Assembly: GCF_050433505.1 (NCBI RefSeq)
Contig: NZ_JBNPXC010000001.1
Span: 1,178,001-1,242,000, forward strand
DNA: 64,000 bases
DNA from: Methanobacterium_D oryzae
Lineage (GTDB): Archaea; Methanobacteriota; Methanobacteria; Methanobacteriales; Methanobacteriaceae
Reading direction: 5' to 3'
Shown: piece after piece, positions 50,934-59,618 of the stretch
How the letters are laid out: each line of letters opens with the position of its first letter
Numbering within the stretch: the stretch's first letter is position 1
Position numbers and translations under genes: made by a program
Notes under the pieces: generated by a model
Told to the model about the DNA's origin: nothing
Seen by the model: only the letters and a program-made list of their open reading frames with translations
The model's database searches: none

Positions 50934-51035
50934 TTTAATTCCCCCTCTAAATAATCATGTTGTTTCATTTTATACTCTATTAGTGACAAAAATTATATAA
51001 ATACATTTATTCCATTAAAATCTGGAAGTGATAAA

Positions 51036-51764
51036 ATGAATTACGCCATTAAAACGTCAGCATTAACCAAAGAATTTGGAAATTTTAAAGCTATTAATGA
51101 TCTAAATCTTAAGGTTAAAAAAGGGGAAATTTATGGGCTATTAGGGCCAAATGGGGCTGGGAAGACAACAACTATTAAGATACTTAGCGGTCTTTTATCA
51201 CACTCATCTGGAAAAGCGTTTGTTCTTGGGAATAAAATACCTGATAAAAAGATTGCATCTTCTATTGGCTATATGCCTCAAGAAACTGCACTTTATGTTG
51301 GTTTAACTGTACATCAAAATATGGAATTTTACGGTAAATTATTCGGCATTAAAAAAGCGAAGATTAAAGAAAAAGAGAAGGAACTTTTAGAATTTGTAGA
51401 CCTCTATGATTGGAGGAATGAACTTGTTCAAAATTTAAGTGGTGGGATGAAACATCGGGCATCACTTGCATGTACCTTGATACATAATCCTCCGCTGCTA
51501 TTTTTGGACGAACCAACTGTTGGTGTAGATCCAGAACTTAGAGTCTCTTTCTGGGACTATTTTAACGAATTAAAAGATGAAGGTATAACTATTTTAATTA
51601 CAACTCATTACATGGATGAAGCAAGAAGATGTGATAGAGTTGGATTTATGAATAAGGGAAGGCTAATAGCAGAAAGTACTCCAAAAGAATTACTAACTAA
51701 AGCAGGAACAGATTCCCTTGAGGATGCGTTTTTAAAATTTTCTAGAATGGAGGCAGGAAAATGA
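51036..51764 (+). CDS. ABC-2 transporter ATPase, DrrA-like (242 aa)
   Basis: Walker A LLGPNGAGKTTTIK (about residues 36-49), signature LSGGMKHRASLACTLIHNP, Walker B LLFLDEPTVGVDP and the switch ITTHYMDEA are all intact. It energises export by the permease gene that overlaps it by four bases. A GGAAGTGATAAA site precedes the ATG. The TrmB-type regulator is divergent, about 100 bases away. The substrate may be a drug, lipid or other hydrophobic compound. Confidence 0.95.
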   Translation: MNYAIKTSALTKEFGNFKAINDLNLKVKKGEIYGLLGPNGAGKTTTIKILSGLLSHSSGKAFVLGNKIPDKKIASSIGYMPQETALYVGLTVHQNMEFYGKLFGIKKAKIKEKEKELLEFVDLYDWRNELVQNLSGGMKHRASLACTLIHNPPLLFLDEPTVGVDPELRVSFWDYFNELKDEGITILITTHYMDEARRCDRVGFMNKGRLIAESTPKELLTKAGTDSLEDAFLKFSRMEAGK

Positions 51765-52900
51765 AGCTCTATAGAGTCCTTGCAGTTACAAAAAGAATTT
51801 TCAGCGATATGAGAAATGATCGACGGACAATTGGTCTCATTTTATTTGCCCCAATACTTGCAATGACTGTTTTTGGTCTTGCTTTCAGTGGTGATGTTGA
51901 AGATGTCAATATAATTGTTGTAAATCATGATGAAGGATTTACAGTTCCGGGAGGAAATTTAACATCTTTATCTGATGAAATAATATCGAATTTAGATGAT
52001 GAAACAGTTAATTTACAGTATATGGATAATGAAGATGAAGCTTTAGAAAAAGTAAAAAATGGTGATGCATATGCAGTTATTACATTTCCAGATAAATTCA
52101 CAGAAGATGTTTATAAAGCTGCAGGGAATCCCAATTCATCTGAAACTACAGATATAACTATAAAAGCTGATGAAAGTATTGTAAATGTTAAAAACGCAAT
52201 ATATGGAACATTAGCTGATGCCCTAACAACTACTATGGATGAAAATGGACTTAAATCTCCAATAAACATTAATGAAGATCCAGTATATGGAAAAGATGCA
52301 GAATTCATTGATTTCTTTGTTCCGGGAATCATGGCATTTGTAGTTTACCTTTTAACCACTCTACTCACTCTTCTATCATTTGTGGGTGAAAGGGTTTCAG
52401 GTACATTAGAAAGAATTTTAGCAACTCCTGTAACTGAAGGGGAGATTGTAGCAGGATATGGTATTGCTTTTAGTATTGTGGGCACAATTCAAGCAACTAT
52501 ACTACTCCTAGTTGGAATTCTGGCATTTGATATAATAATTGTTGGAAATGTGTTGCTCGCATTCCTTGCAATCGTTCTTCTAGCTATTGTCTGCCAATCT
52601 CTCGGAATATTGCTTTCAAGTCTCGCTAATAGAGTTGAACAGGCAATTCAATTTATCCCATTTGTAGTACTCCCTGCATTTTTGCTTTCAGGGATATTTT
52701 GGCCAATTGAAGCTATTCCACAGTGGCTTAGACCTTTATCTTATTTAGTACCTCCTACTTATGCTGTTGACGCTAGCCGTGCGGTTATGCTCAAAGGATG
52801 GGGTCTGGATATGGTCTGGATAGATATTGTTGCATTAATCTTATTTGCAATTGTATTCCTTGCAATCGCTATCTGGTCATTAAAACGAAAAAAAGGTTAG
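51761..52900 (+). CDS. ABC-2 type transporter permease (379 aa)
   Basis: One helix at the N-terminus (IGLILFAPILAMTVFGLAFSG) is followed by an extracellular domain of about 150 residues and five C-terminal helices, with the ABC-2 signature GERVSGTLERILATPVTEGEIVAGYGIA and LSGIFWPIEAIPQWLRPLSYLVPPTYAVDASRAVMLKG. This is the YhgE/YadH-like half exporter that works as a dimer with the preceding ATPase. Overlap of four bases supports coupling. Confidence 0.94.
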   Translation: MKLYRVLAVTKRIFSDMRNDRRTIGLILFAPILAMTVFGLAFSGDVEDVNIIVVNHDEGFTVPGGNLTSLSDEIISNLDDETVNLQYMDNEDEALEKVKNGDAYAVITFPDKFTEDVYKAAGNPNSSETTDITIKADESIVNVKNAIYGTLADALTTTMDENGLKSPININEDPVYGKDAEFIDFFVPGIMAFVVYLLTTLLTLLSFVGERVSGTLERILATPVTEGEIVAGYGIAFSIVGTIQATILLLVGILAFDIIIVGNVLLAFLAIVLLAIVCQSLGILLSSLANRVEQAIQFIPFVVLPAFLLSGIFWPIEAIPQWLRPLSYLVPPTYAVDASRAVMLKGWGLDMVWIDIVALILFAIVFLAIAIWSLKRKKG

Positions 52901-52987
52901 AATATCTTAGATATTTTAACACTTTACTTGTTTTTATTTGAGGAATAATTAAAAAGATTTAAATATATATCAAGAAGAATTAGTCCT

Positions 52988-53152
52988 ATGGAAGCAAAAA
53001 CAAGAAGAATGATTGTATATCTATGCGCAGCAGTATTAGTGATTCTAGGACTTTATAACTTGCTAATAATTAAAGATTATTATATGGGCCTTATATGGAC
53101 AGTATTTGGTATATTATTCATTATATTAGGCTATTTCAAAATTAAAGTTTAA
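52988..53152 (+). CDS. Two-helix small membrane protein, probably leaderless mRNA (54 aa)
   Basis: The frame begins MEAKTRRMIVYLCAAVLVIL and holds two hydrophobic helices (about residues 8-27 and 33-50) with a basic end. There is no ribosome site, but TTTAAATATATA lies about 25-30 bases before the ATG, the spacing expected of a leaderless archaeal transcript. It lies after the ABC exporter and convergent with the MraY-like gene. Function unknown. Confidence 0.6.
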   Translation: MEAKTRRMIVYLCAAVLVILGLYNLLIIKDYYMGLIWTVFGILFIILGYFKIKV

Positions 53153-53170
53153 TCATTCTTTTTAAATTAT

Positions 53171-54076
53171 TCAATTAAATGCATGAGGGTTATAGAAAAG
53201 TCTCCTAAACCCTAAAATTTTAAATATATTCTTTTTTATAATTATTTGACGCTTCCCTATCACTATCCTACGCATCAGATCTCCAAGACCTCCACCTGTC
53301 AGAACATCCATAACATAATCAAAATAATGAGGATTTTCTATTCCAAGCTTATTTTCCATAAAAATTTCAAGATTTTTACGACGAATAAAAGCGATAACAA
53401 ATGACGTGATTATTAGAAGGACTAAAGTAACTAAAAAACTACCAGTGTAATATCCAATACCTAAATAAGATCCAGATAATCCTCCTAGGATGGCATAAGA
53501 AATTCCAAGACCAACTGCAAATGAATGATTGCCAATTTCACCCATCATAATCTTTCCTTTATAATCTAACGGAGCGTATCCTATACAAGCTGCTAAAATA
53601 ATTAAAGGTATAAAATAATTGTTTAAATCAGTTAAAATCATTAAAAGAATTGTGAGGATGCACATGATAATTATAGTGGAACACGCAGCTCCTGGTTGCA
53701 TATCTGCTATATTCATAGGTTGAATCATCAAAGCAATTAGAATAGAAACAGGTCCGAGGAAATAAAACCCAAAAATAGCAACAATAAGCATTCCAATTCC
53801 TCTTGAAAGCTGCCCAAATTCTACCGGGGAGTTTTTAATCTTTTTTCTTCCTATTAGATCATCTAAAAATGCAAAAATACCAATAACTGCAATTAAATAG
53901 TTATATGGTGAAGGTAGAAACAGTAATAGGACTATAAATGGAGCAATTCCTATAGCACGTGGTGTTCCTCCTCTAATGGAAGTATATAAATTACTACCAC
54001 TTTTTTGGATTATCCATTTAAACACTAATGTCAAAATGGCAGATATTATAAATGCTAAAATGATTTCAGTGTACAT
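53171..54076 (-). CDS. MraY-like glycosyl-phosphate transferase (301 aa)
   Basis: About nine helices are present. FAFLDDLIGRKKIKNSPVEFGQLSR (about residues 70-95) matches the MraY/WecA DD motif on the inner loop; NIADMQPGAACS stands where NxxDGxDGLA-type motifs lie; and IMMGEIGNHSFAVGLG matches the MGDxGS region. In pseudomurein-forming methanogens such a transferase would load the first wall sugar-peptide onto a polyprenyl phosphate. The frame opens at 54133, but GGTGA before the ATG at 54076 sets the start. Confidence 0.82.
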   Translation of the reverse strand: MYTEIILAFIISAILTLVFKWIIQKSGSNLYTSIRGGTPRAIGIAPFIVLLLFLPSPYNYLIAVIGIFAFLDDLIGRKKIKNSPVEFGQLSRGIGMLIVAIFGFYFLGPVSILIALMIQPMNIADMQPGAACSTIIIMCILTILLMILTDLNNYFIPLIILAACIGYAPLDYKGKIMMGEIGNHSFAVGLGISYAILGGLSGSYLGIGYYTGSFLVTLVLLIITSFVIAFIRRKNLEIFMENKLGIENPHYFDYVMDVLTGGGLGDLMRRIVIGKRQIIIKKNIFKILGFRRLFYNPHAFN

Positions 54077-54134
54077 TTGTTCACCTATTAAAAATATAAA
54101 AAGAAGATATATTAAACTTGTTAAAATATTCAAT

Positions 54135-54821
54135 TCATAGCTTATCTAAAACATCTATAAATTGACTTGCATCAGAATATTTTTTGTTATATAAATCTTC
54201 TTTATAGGTTTCATATACCATAGCACTAATCCCATGCCTTGCAAGGGGCTTTGTAACATACAATGGACTTGATCCACCCGGAGAATATCTATTTATATAT
54301 GGGATTTTCCGGGTAATGTTATTCACATAACCTATAGTTTCATCGTCTTTAGATACAGGATATATAAATCGAGAATATTTATAACCCACTTCCTTTCCTA
54401 AATCTTCGTGAATATCTACAACAAGCTGCGGATTTATTTTAATAATATCTGGTACCACTATTTTATTAGCTATCAACTGGCCATTCATCCGACCTATGGT
54501 AAAATGTAGGGGATTTTTAGTTACATGGATCTTGTAAAGGATGTATTTTTTTGATAAAGATTTTGTTTTATCATTTAATGCAGCTGCAGTAGCATTATGA
54601 AACTCTGATTCGCGGGGATGAACACCTGTAATTATGGCAATAGTTTTATTAGAATCTTGATTTCCATAGACTTCTTTTTCAGCCCAACCATAGCTTTCAT
54701 TGCCTAAAAATAATCCAGAACTTTTATTTTCTATGTGGTTAGTGTTCAAATTCATATTAACAATTGAAGCAACTAAAATGAGAAATATAATGGCTATAAT
54801 TATTTTTTCGTAATTCTCCAT
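54135..54821 (-). CDS. Exported zinc carboxypeptidase-like protein (228 aa)
   Basis: An N-terminal signal anchor (IIIAIIFLILVASIVNM) precedes a domain with GVHPRESEFHNA (a HxxE zinc site at about residues 73-76) and VVDIHEDLG (third ligand His, about 142), the pattern of M14/AstE-type zinc enzymes. It has no strong ribosome site. It lies 58 bases upstream of the MraY-like gene on the same strand, so it may trim wall-linked peptides outside the cell. The family call is by motif only. Confidence 0.68.
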   Translation of the reverse strand: MENYEKIIIAIIFLILVASIVNMNLNTNHIENKSSGLFLGNESYGWAEKEVYGNQDSNKTIAIITGVHPRESEFHNATAAALNDKTKSLSKKYILYKIHVTKNPLHFTIGRMNGQLIANKIVVPDIIKINPQLVVDIHEDLGKEVGYKYSRFIYPVSKDDETIGYVNNITRKIPYINRYSPGGSSPLYVTKPLARHGISAMVYETYKEDLYNKKYSDASQFIDVLDKL

Positions 54822-54916
54822 AAGTAATATTGTAAAGTATTTTTAATTTAATAATCTTTCTATTTTGAATGTTGATATCAAAATAAATTAAAAAAAATAA
54901 AAAAGGGTATATGGAT

Positions 54917-56140
54917 TTATGGTCCGAAATGTCCTTTTTCTGTCTGAATGATAACAGTTTCAAGTCCAGTTGAATTTAAAAGATCCTTTATTTCTAACAT
55001 TTCATTAAATGATGGTTTAATTAAACCTTTTCTTCTAAACTCAGGCCTATAATCAAGTACACATACTTGAACATTCTCTTTTAGACTAAATATCTTTTTT
55101 CCAATCTCTTCAACTTCATCTTTAGATATAAGAGCACTATTATAGGGTATACCAACTCCTAAAAATATATCTTCAAGATAATTGTTAATAATATATTCTA
55201 CAGCATTCCATGAAGTTTCAAGGTATTTTTCTGCAAGTTTTTCATCATTTAGACCAGTAATATGCATATAAGTTGAAGTGTACATTGATTTTAAATCTAT
55301 TCCAATATCAGTCATCCCTGCTTCTACAAGTTCATCTATATAATCTGGAGTTAATATGGTCCCATTTGTATCAACATGAACATTAACAGCATTATCCTGA
55401 TTTTTAACAGATTTAATAACTTCAATAAGCCATCTTCTGTTTAGTGTACTTTCCCCACCAGAAATAACAACCCTACTGACTCCATGAAGTTCCTTTAAAC
55501 CTAAAAGTATTTGCGATGCTTCTTGAGGATCAACAAGATTCCCTCCGGCTGAAAATGCAACTGGAAAATTCTGACATTGTGGACATCTTAAATTACAACC
55601 ATGAGTAAATACGGCAGCTTCAATAGGGCCTTTATTCTTTAACCAGTAAGGTGTACCCACTCCTCCAACATAATGCACTCCAAAACCACTTACTACTCTT
55701 AAAATAGGAGATTTATCAATATCAATACTAGTTTCTATTTTCATGCCTTCTTTTAATGGCATAATGCATGATGGCACAATTTTTCCATTTACACTTACAA
55801 GACATGCCCAGCACCCGCCACATTCACATGGCATGAATATTTGATTTCCTATACCCTCTTTTGAAACTGGAAATTTATTTATATTAATATCTGCAGCTAT
55901 TAATGCATTTTTAAGAGTACTGGAAGCTTCAACTTCTTGATTATTTACAAGGACGTTTACCTTTTTGCCTTGAGACTCTTCTAGAATTAATGCTTCTTCA
56001 GGGCATGTTACTGTGCATACGCCACATCCAATACATTGGCCTGTTTCTATTGCAGCCTTTACATTACCTGCTGGGCAAGCTACAAGGTTTTTACAGATAT
56101 TGCAGTTCTTACATTTTTTAAGGTCTCTTTTTGCAATCAT
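54917..56140 (-). CDS. Radical SAM protein with ferredoxin and 2Fe-2S-like modules (407 aa)
   Basis: Three modules lie in order. Residues 1-55 hold two 4Fe-4S motifs (CKNCNICKNLVACP and CIGCGVCTVTCPEEA). Residues about 58-135 look like a 2Fe-2S plant-type ferredoxin or a second Cys unit (CECGGCWACLVSVNGKIVPSC). From about 170 a radical SAM domain begins HGCNLRCPQCQNFP, with VISGGESTLNRRW and VHVDTNGT following, like pyruvate formate-lyase activases. GGGAG precedes the ATG. It starts 41 bases after the pelota stop. The substrate is unknown. Confidence 0.88.
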   Translation of the reverse strand: MIAKRDLKKCKNCNICKNLVACPAGNVKAAIETGQCIGCGVCTVTCPEEALILEESQGKKVNVLVNNQEVEASSTLKNALIAADININKFPVSKEGIGNQIFMPCECGGCWACLVSVNGKIVPSCIMPLKEGMKIETSIDIDKSPILRVVSGFGVHYVGGVGTPYWLKNKGPIEAAVFTHGCNLRCPQCQNFPVAFSAGGNLVDPQEASQILLGLKELHGVSRVVISGGESTLNRRWLIEVIKSVKNQDNAVNVHVDTNGTILTPDYIDELVEAGMTDIGIDLKSMYTSTYMHITGLNDEKLAEKYLETSWNAVEYIINNYLEDIFLGVGIPYNSALISKDEVEEIGKKIFSLKENVQVCVLDYRPEFRRKGLIKPSFNEMLEIKDLLNSTGLETVIIQTEKGHFGP

Positions 56141-56181
56141 AATCTGCTCCCAATAAATTTTAAATAAAAATTATATGTATT

Positions 56182-57243
56182 TTAACTTATTCCATATCTT
56201 AAAAGAGCTGTAATGCCACCTAAAGCTTTTAATTGCTTCCCTCCATCATGTTCACTACTTACAACCATCACTTTACCGCCAGTATTCTCTACAAGATTCA
56301 TAATGTTTTCAATATCTGCTTCACGAACCATTTCATCTAAAACAAGCAGCATTTCTGTAGCTCCGGCATTAGATGCACCTTCAACTTCTTTTTTTCCATA
56401 GGCAACTAATTTAGATGATTTTCCTATTTCTTCTAAAACTTTATTCATAAACCTCATTTCTTGAGCTATACGTCCTTCAGTAGCCATCTGCTCAATTGTA
56501 CCTTTCCTTAGAACTTCTTGTATTCCAACTCGCCCTCCAGTCCCTGTATTTTCAACTCCTGAAATTTTAGCAAGTTCTGGATATTTTTCACTTAAAAAGT
56601 TGTAGAAATCCCCCTTTGTAAATCCCGGGCCGGCTATAACAATTCCCTGAATATCTTCAAATCCAGAAAGTGTTTTTGCAACTTCATCAAAGAAATTAGT
56701 AATATTCTTACCCCTATCTTTTTGTATTATCCGTTTTCCAGAAATTCCACCCATAATAGGCCCGTAATAATCTATTCCATACTGTTTTATAATTCCAAGA
56801 TCAGCAACATCATCTTCAATAGCAACAATAATTGCTGATGGTTTTTTAGATGAATCTACTGCGCTTTTCAGCCGTTTAATTGCCCATCTTGACCATTTTT
56901 CCTTTGTAATTTTTATTGAATATTTAAGTTTCAAATCAAGAGTATGATGAGTTCCAAGTGGTACAAGATCTTCAGGGCCATGTTCTATAATTCCTGTAGC
57001 CCTTAATTTTCCGGTATACTTATGAAAACTAATACTTTCAACTCTTATTCCCATAAAAAATGTTTTTTTAATTCCCCTATCACTTCTTAGACGTTCACCT
57101 GTAGAGTCCTGTATTCTTCGAGTAGTTTTAGATGATATTAAATCTCCCGGTTTAATTATATGGGATAGATGCCATAAATCATCTAATGTTTCTGGAACAA
57201 GCTCAATAAACCCCCTTTTAGTATCTTGATGAACAATACGCAT
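56182..57243 (-). CDS. pelA: Pelota, mRNA surveillance/ribosome rescue factor (353 aa)
   Basis: The Sm-like N-terminal domain (MRIVHQDTKRGFIELVPETLDDLWHLSHIIKPGD), the central eRF1-like domain and the C-terminal NEGATEML-type segment (EVEGASNAGATEMLLVLDEMVRE) are all present. Pelota acts with the ABCE1 ATPase to split stalled ribosomes. Length and domains are complete. A GGTGTT site precedes the ATG. A radical SAM gene follows at 41 bases on the same strand; any link is unknown. Confidence 0.97.
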   Translation of the reverse strand: MRIVHQDTKRGFIELVPETLDDLWHLSHIIKPGDLISSKTTRRIQDSTGERLRSDRGIKKTFFMGIRVESISFHKYTGKLRATGIIEHGPEDLVPLGTHHTLDLKLKYSIKITKEKWSRWAIKRLKSAVDSSKKPSAIIVAIEDDVADLGIIKQYGIDYYGPIMGGISGKRIIQKDRGKNITNFFDEVAKTLSGFEDIQGIVIAGPGFTKGDFYNFLSEKYPELAKISGVENTGTGGRVGIQEVLRKGTIEQMATEGRIAQEMRFMNKVLEEIGKSSKLVAYGKKEVEGASNAGATEMLLVLDEMVREADIENIMNLVENTGGKVMVVSSEHDGGKQLKALGGITALLRYGIS

Positions 57244-57576
57244 TTTAACACCATTTAATTAATTATTAATTTTCAACTATATAGAATTGAATATTCATTT
57301 TTTGAAATTTTCCAAGTTTTAATATACTTTTATTATTAGCCATTAAATATTTTATTTATTTTTGTTAGATTTTATGGGGTTTGGATTTGAAATTGGTTTC
57401 TAAATAAAGATTTAAAATTAACTAAATCCTTATGGTTTATAAAATAATTAAAAATGAAGATTTTTTCACTGATTTTTAGTTTATAGATGATCTAACAGCA
57501 TACTTTATTAATTTATTATGTTTTAGTGATCCATTTATATACTAGTATTACAAAACACATATTTGGAGGCAATAAC
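57244..57576. other. Intergenic region between pelA and the 57577 gene
   Basis: About 330 AT-rich bases between divergent genes. It holds a TATA-like CATTTATATACTAG at 57532-57545 for the plus-strand gene, giving a leader of about 10-20 bases with GGAGGC. The other half must contain the pelA promoter. No further gene or RNA is visible. Confidence 0.5.
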
Positions 57577-57897
57577 ATGGCCAAAGAAATGGAAACTAAA
57601 ATACGAGATGCAATAAAAAATGTAAAAGCATGGCAAAGAGTACCAACCTCAGTAAACGGAGTATATCTTGTGAAAGCTCCAGGAAACGCAGATAATGACA
57701 CCATAATGGTTGAAATAAATCCCTTAAATGATAGGGGGACTTCAATGAAAAGAAAGGGATTATTTTTAAAAAGTTCTGTAGAATTTGAAGGATTTGGGGA
57801 AATTTTTAAAAATGAAAGTGTGATGGAACTTTTAAGTACTCTTGAAGGTATAAATGGAGGATCTAATAAACAAGAAATTAAAGCTATTGAAATATAG
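57577..57897 (+). CDS. Hypothetical methanogen protein (106 aa)
   Basis: A frame opens at 57526, but GGAGGC five bases before the ATG at 57577 sets the start. The protein is soluble, mixed alpha/beta, with the segments KNVKAWQRVPTSVNGVYLVKAPGNADNDTIMVEINPLNDRGTSMKRKGLFL. No Cys cluster or known motif appears. It stands alone between pelA and tyrA with its own TATA box, so it is well expressed by signal quality. Family unknown to me. Confidence 0.75.
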   Translation: MAKEMETKIRDAIKNVKAWQRVPTSVNGVYLVKAPGNADNDTIMVEINPLNDRGTSMKRKGLFLKSSVEFEGFGEIFKNESVMELLSTLEGINGGSNKQEIKAIEI

Positions 57898-58030
57898 GTT
57901 AGTGGAAATAATTTTTATTTATTTTTTTAATTTATTATAATTATTTTTTATTTAATGGATATATAAATATCAGTTTATTATAAACAGTATATATTAATTG
58001 AAATATTAGATTGAATTTGGAGATTTTTCT

Positions 58031-59335
58031 TTGCAAATTGCAATAATTGGCGGAACACGGGGATTAGGCAAATGGATAGCTACATTTTTAAAAAGCAGAG
58101 ATTTTAATGTAGTTATAACTGGCAGGGATCAAATCATTGGTGAAAGAGTATCAAAGAAAATAGGCGCTGATTATACAAATAGTAATATAAATGCTGCATC
58201 AGAAGCTGATGTTGTCATAGTATCAGTTCCTATTGATGCAATGACATCAACAATAAAAGAAGTAGCTAAAGTCATGAAAAAGGGTTCGCTCCTTATGGAT
58301 GTTACTTCTGTAAAAGAAGAACCAGCTAAAGCAATGAAAAATTATGTTCGGCAAGGTATAGAAGTTTTACCAACTCATCCTATGTTTGGCCCGAGAATTA
58401 GATCTTTAGATGGACAGGTTGTTGTGCTCACGCCTCAAGAAAAAGGAAAATGGTATAATAAAGTGTATAATTTTCTTGAAAAAGAAAATGCAAGAGTATT
58501 GGTTACAACTCCCGAGATGCATGATCAAATGATGAGTATTGTACAGGGATTGACCCATTTTGCTTATATCAGTATTGCAGCCACAATAGAAAGACTTCAA
58601 GTTGACATAAAAGAATCCAGAAAATTCGCAAGCCCTATTTATAATCTTATGGTGGATATGATTGCAAGAATCGTTGCTCAAAATCCCTATCTTTTTTATT
58701 CAATACAGACTCATAATATATATACTAAAAAAACCCATGAAACTTTTATTTCAACCTATAAAGACCTTATGAATTTGGTTTCTAATCAGAATGAGAGTGA
58801 GTTTGTAAGTGTTATGGGTTCAGCAGCTAAACATCTGGATGACTTGGAAGCAGCTCTTGGAAGGTCTGATAAGGCAATATCTGCTTTAAATGAAGAAATT
58901 ATTCTTCTTAAAAATTCTATTGGCAAAGAAGTTGGATTAAGGCATATTTATTCTGGTAAGATTCATGTGGGAATATTAAAAGATATATCACCTGATTTTG
59001 TAGTCTTAAAAGAAAATAATAAAGAAGTAAAAGTGAAATTATCTAATGTAGAAGTTTTAGATGATAAAGAACTTCTTAAATGGAAAATTGATAATTCTCA
59101 TAAAAAATCATTTGATGTTTCTACTATATTTCCTGAGACTTGTAATCCCAAAATCATTGCTAACACTATAAATAATTTAGAAGATGTAATTAACGTAGAA
59201 ATTATTGATCTATACCATGGAAATCAGATACCTTCTGGAAAAATAAGCATCACTATTAGATATGAAGTTATAAATAGGGAAGCAAGATTGAATGTTGAAA
59301 ATCTTTTAAAAGGGTTTGGGGCAGAAATACGTTAA
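58031..59335 (+). CDS. tyrA: Prephenate dehydrogenase with C-terminal ACT-like regulatory region (434 aa)
   Basis: TyrA oxidises prephenate to 4-hydroxyphenylpyruvate on the way to tyrosine. The NAD fold is IIGGTRGLGKWIATFL (residues 5-20), and VLPTHPMFGPRIRSLDGQVVVLTP (about 117-140) holds the catalytic His and substrate residues. The additional C-terminal 100 residues after about 330 (FPETCNPKIIANTINNLEDVINVEIIDLYHG) look like an ACT-type regulatory domain. The start is a TTG at 58031 behind GGAGA. It is not next to the trp operon. Confidence 0.93.
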   Translation: MQIAIIGGTRGLGKWIATFLKSRDFNVVITGRDQIIGERVSKKIGADYTNSNINAASEADVVIVSVPIDAMTSTIKEVAKVMKKGSLLMDVTSVKEEPAKAMKNYVRQGIEVLPTHPMFGPRIRSLDGQVVVLTPQEKGKWYNKVYNFLEKENARVLVTTPEMHDQMMSIVQGLTHFAYISIAATIERLQVDIKESRKFASPIYNLMVDMIARIVAQNPYLFYSIQTHNIYTKKTHETFISTYKDLMNLVSNQNESEFVSVMGSAAKHLDDLEAALGRSDKAISALNEEIILLKNSIGKEVGLRHIYSGKIHVGILKDISPDFVVLKENNKEVKVKLSNVEVLDDKELLKWKIDNSHKKSFDVSTIFPETCNPKIIANTINNLEDVINVEIIDLYHGNQIPSGKISITIRYEVINREARLNVENLLKGFGAEIR

Positions 59336-59498
59336 TAAACTTTTATATATTCTTATTTTTATGTATTATTGAGTCCTAATTTATTTAATGAGTTTATTTT
59401 TTGCATTTTTTGTATTATTAATAGTTAAATTTATAGTATTTGGATACAATAATACTTAATAAAGATATTTAAATCAAAATTAATACATAAAACCAAAA

Positions 59499-59510
59499 CA
59501 TTTATATACT
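59499..59510 (+). promoter_or_regulatory. TATA box of the CDC48 gene
   Basis: CATTTATATACT lies about 110 bases before the ATG at 59619, so the leader would be about 85 bases. GTTATTATAGTAAC and AGTTAACT just downstream (about 59522-59548) are palindromic and may bind a regulator. Confidence 0.5.
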
Positions 59511-59618
59511 ATGATCTCCAAGTTATTATAGTAACTCAAGTTAACTAAAAGATTAATCAAGTTTAAAATTACTTTTAACTAAGATAAATTATTAATATAA
59601 CATAAAATGGGGGTTAAT

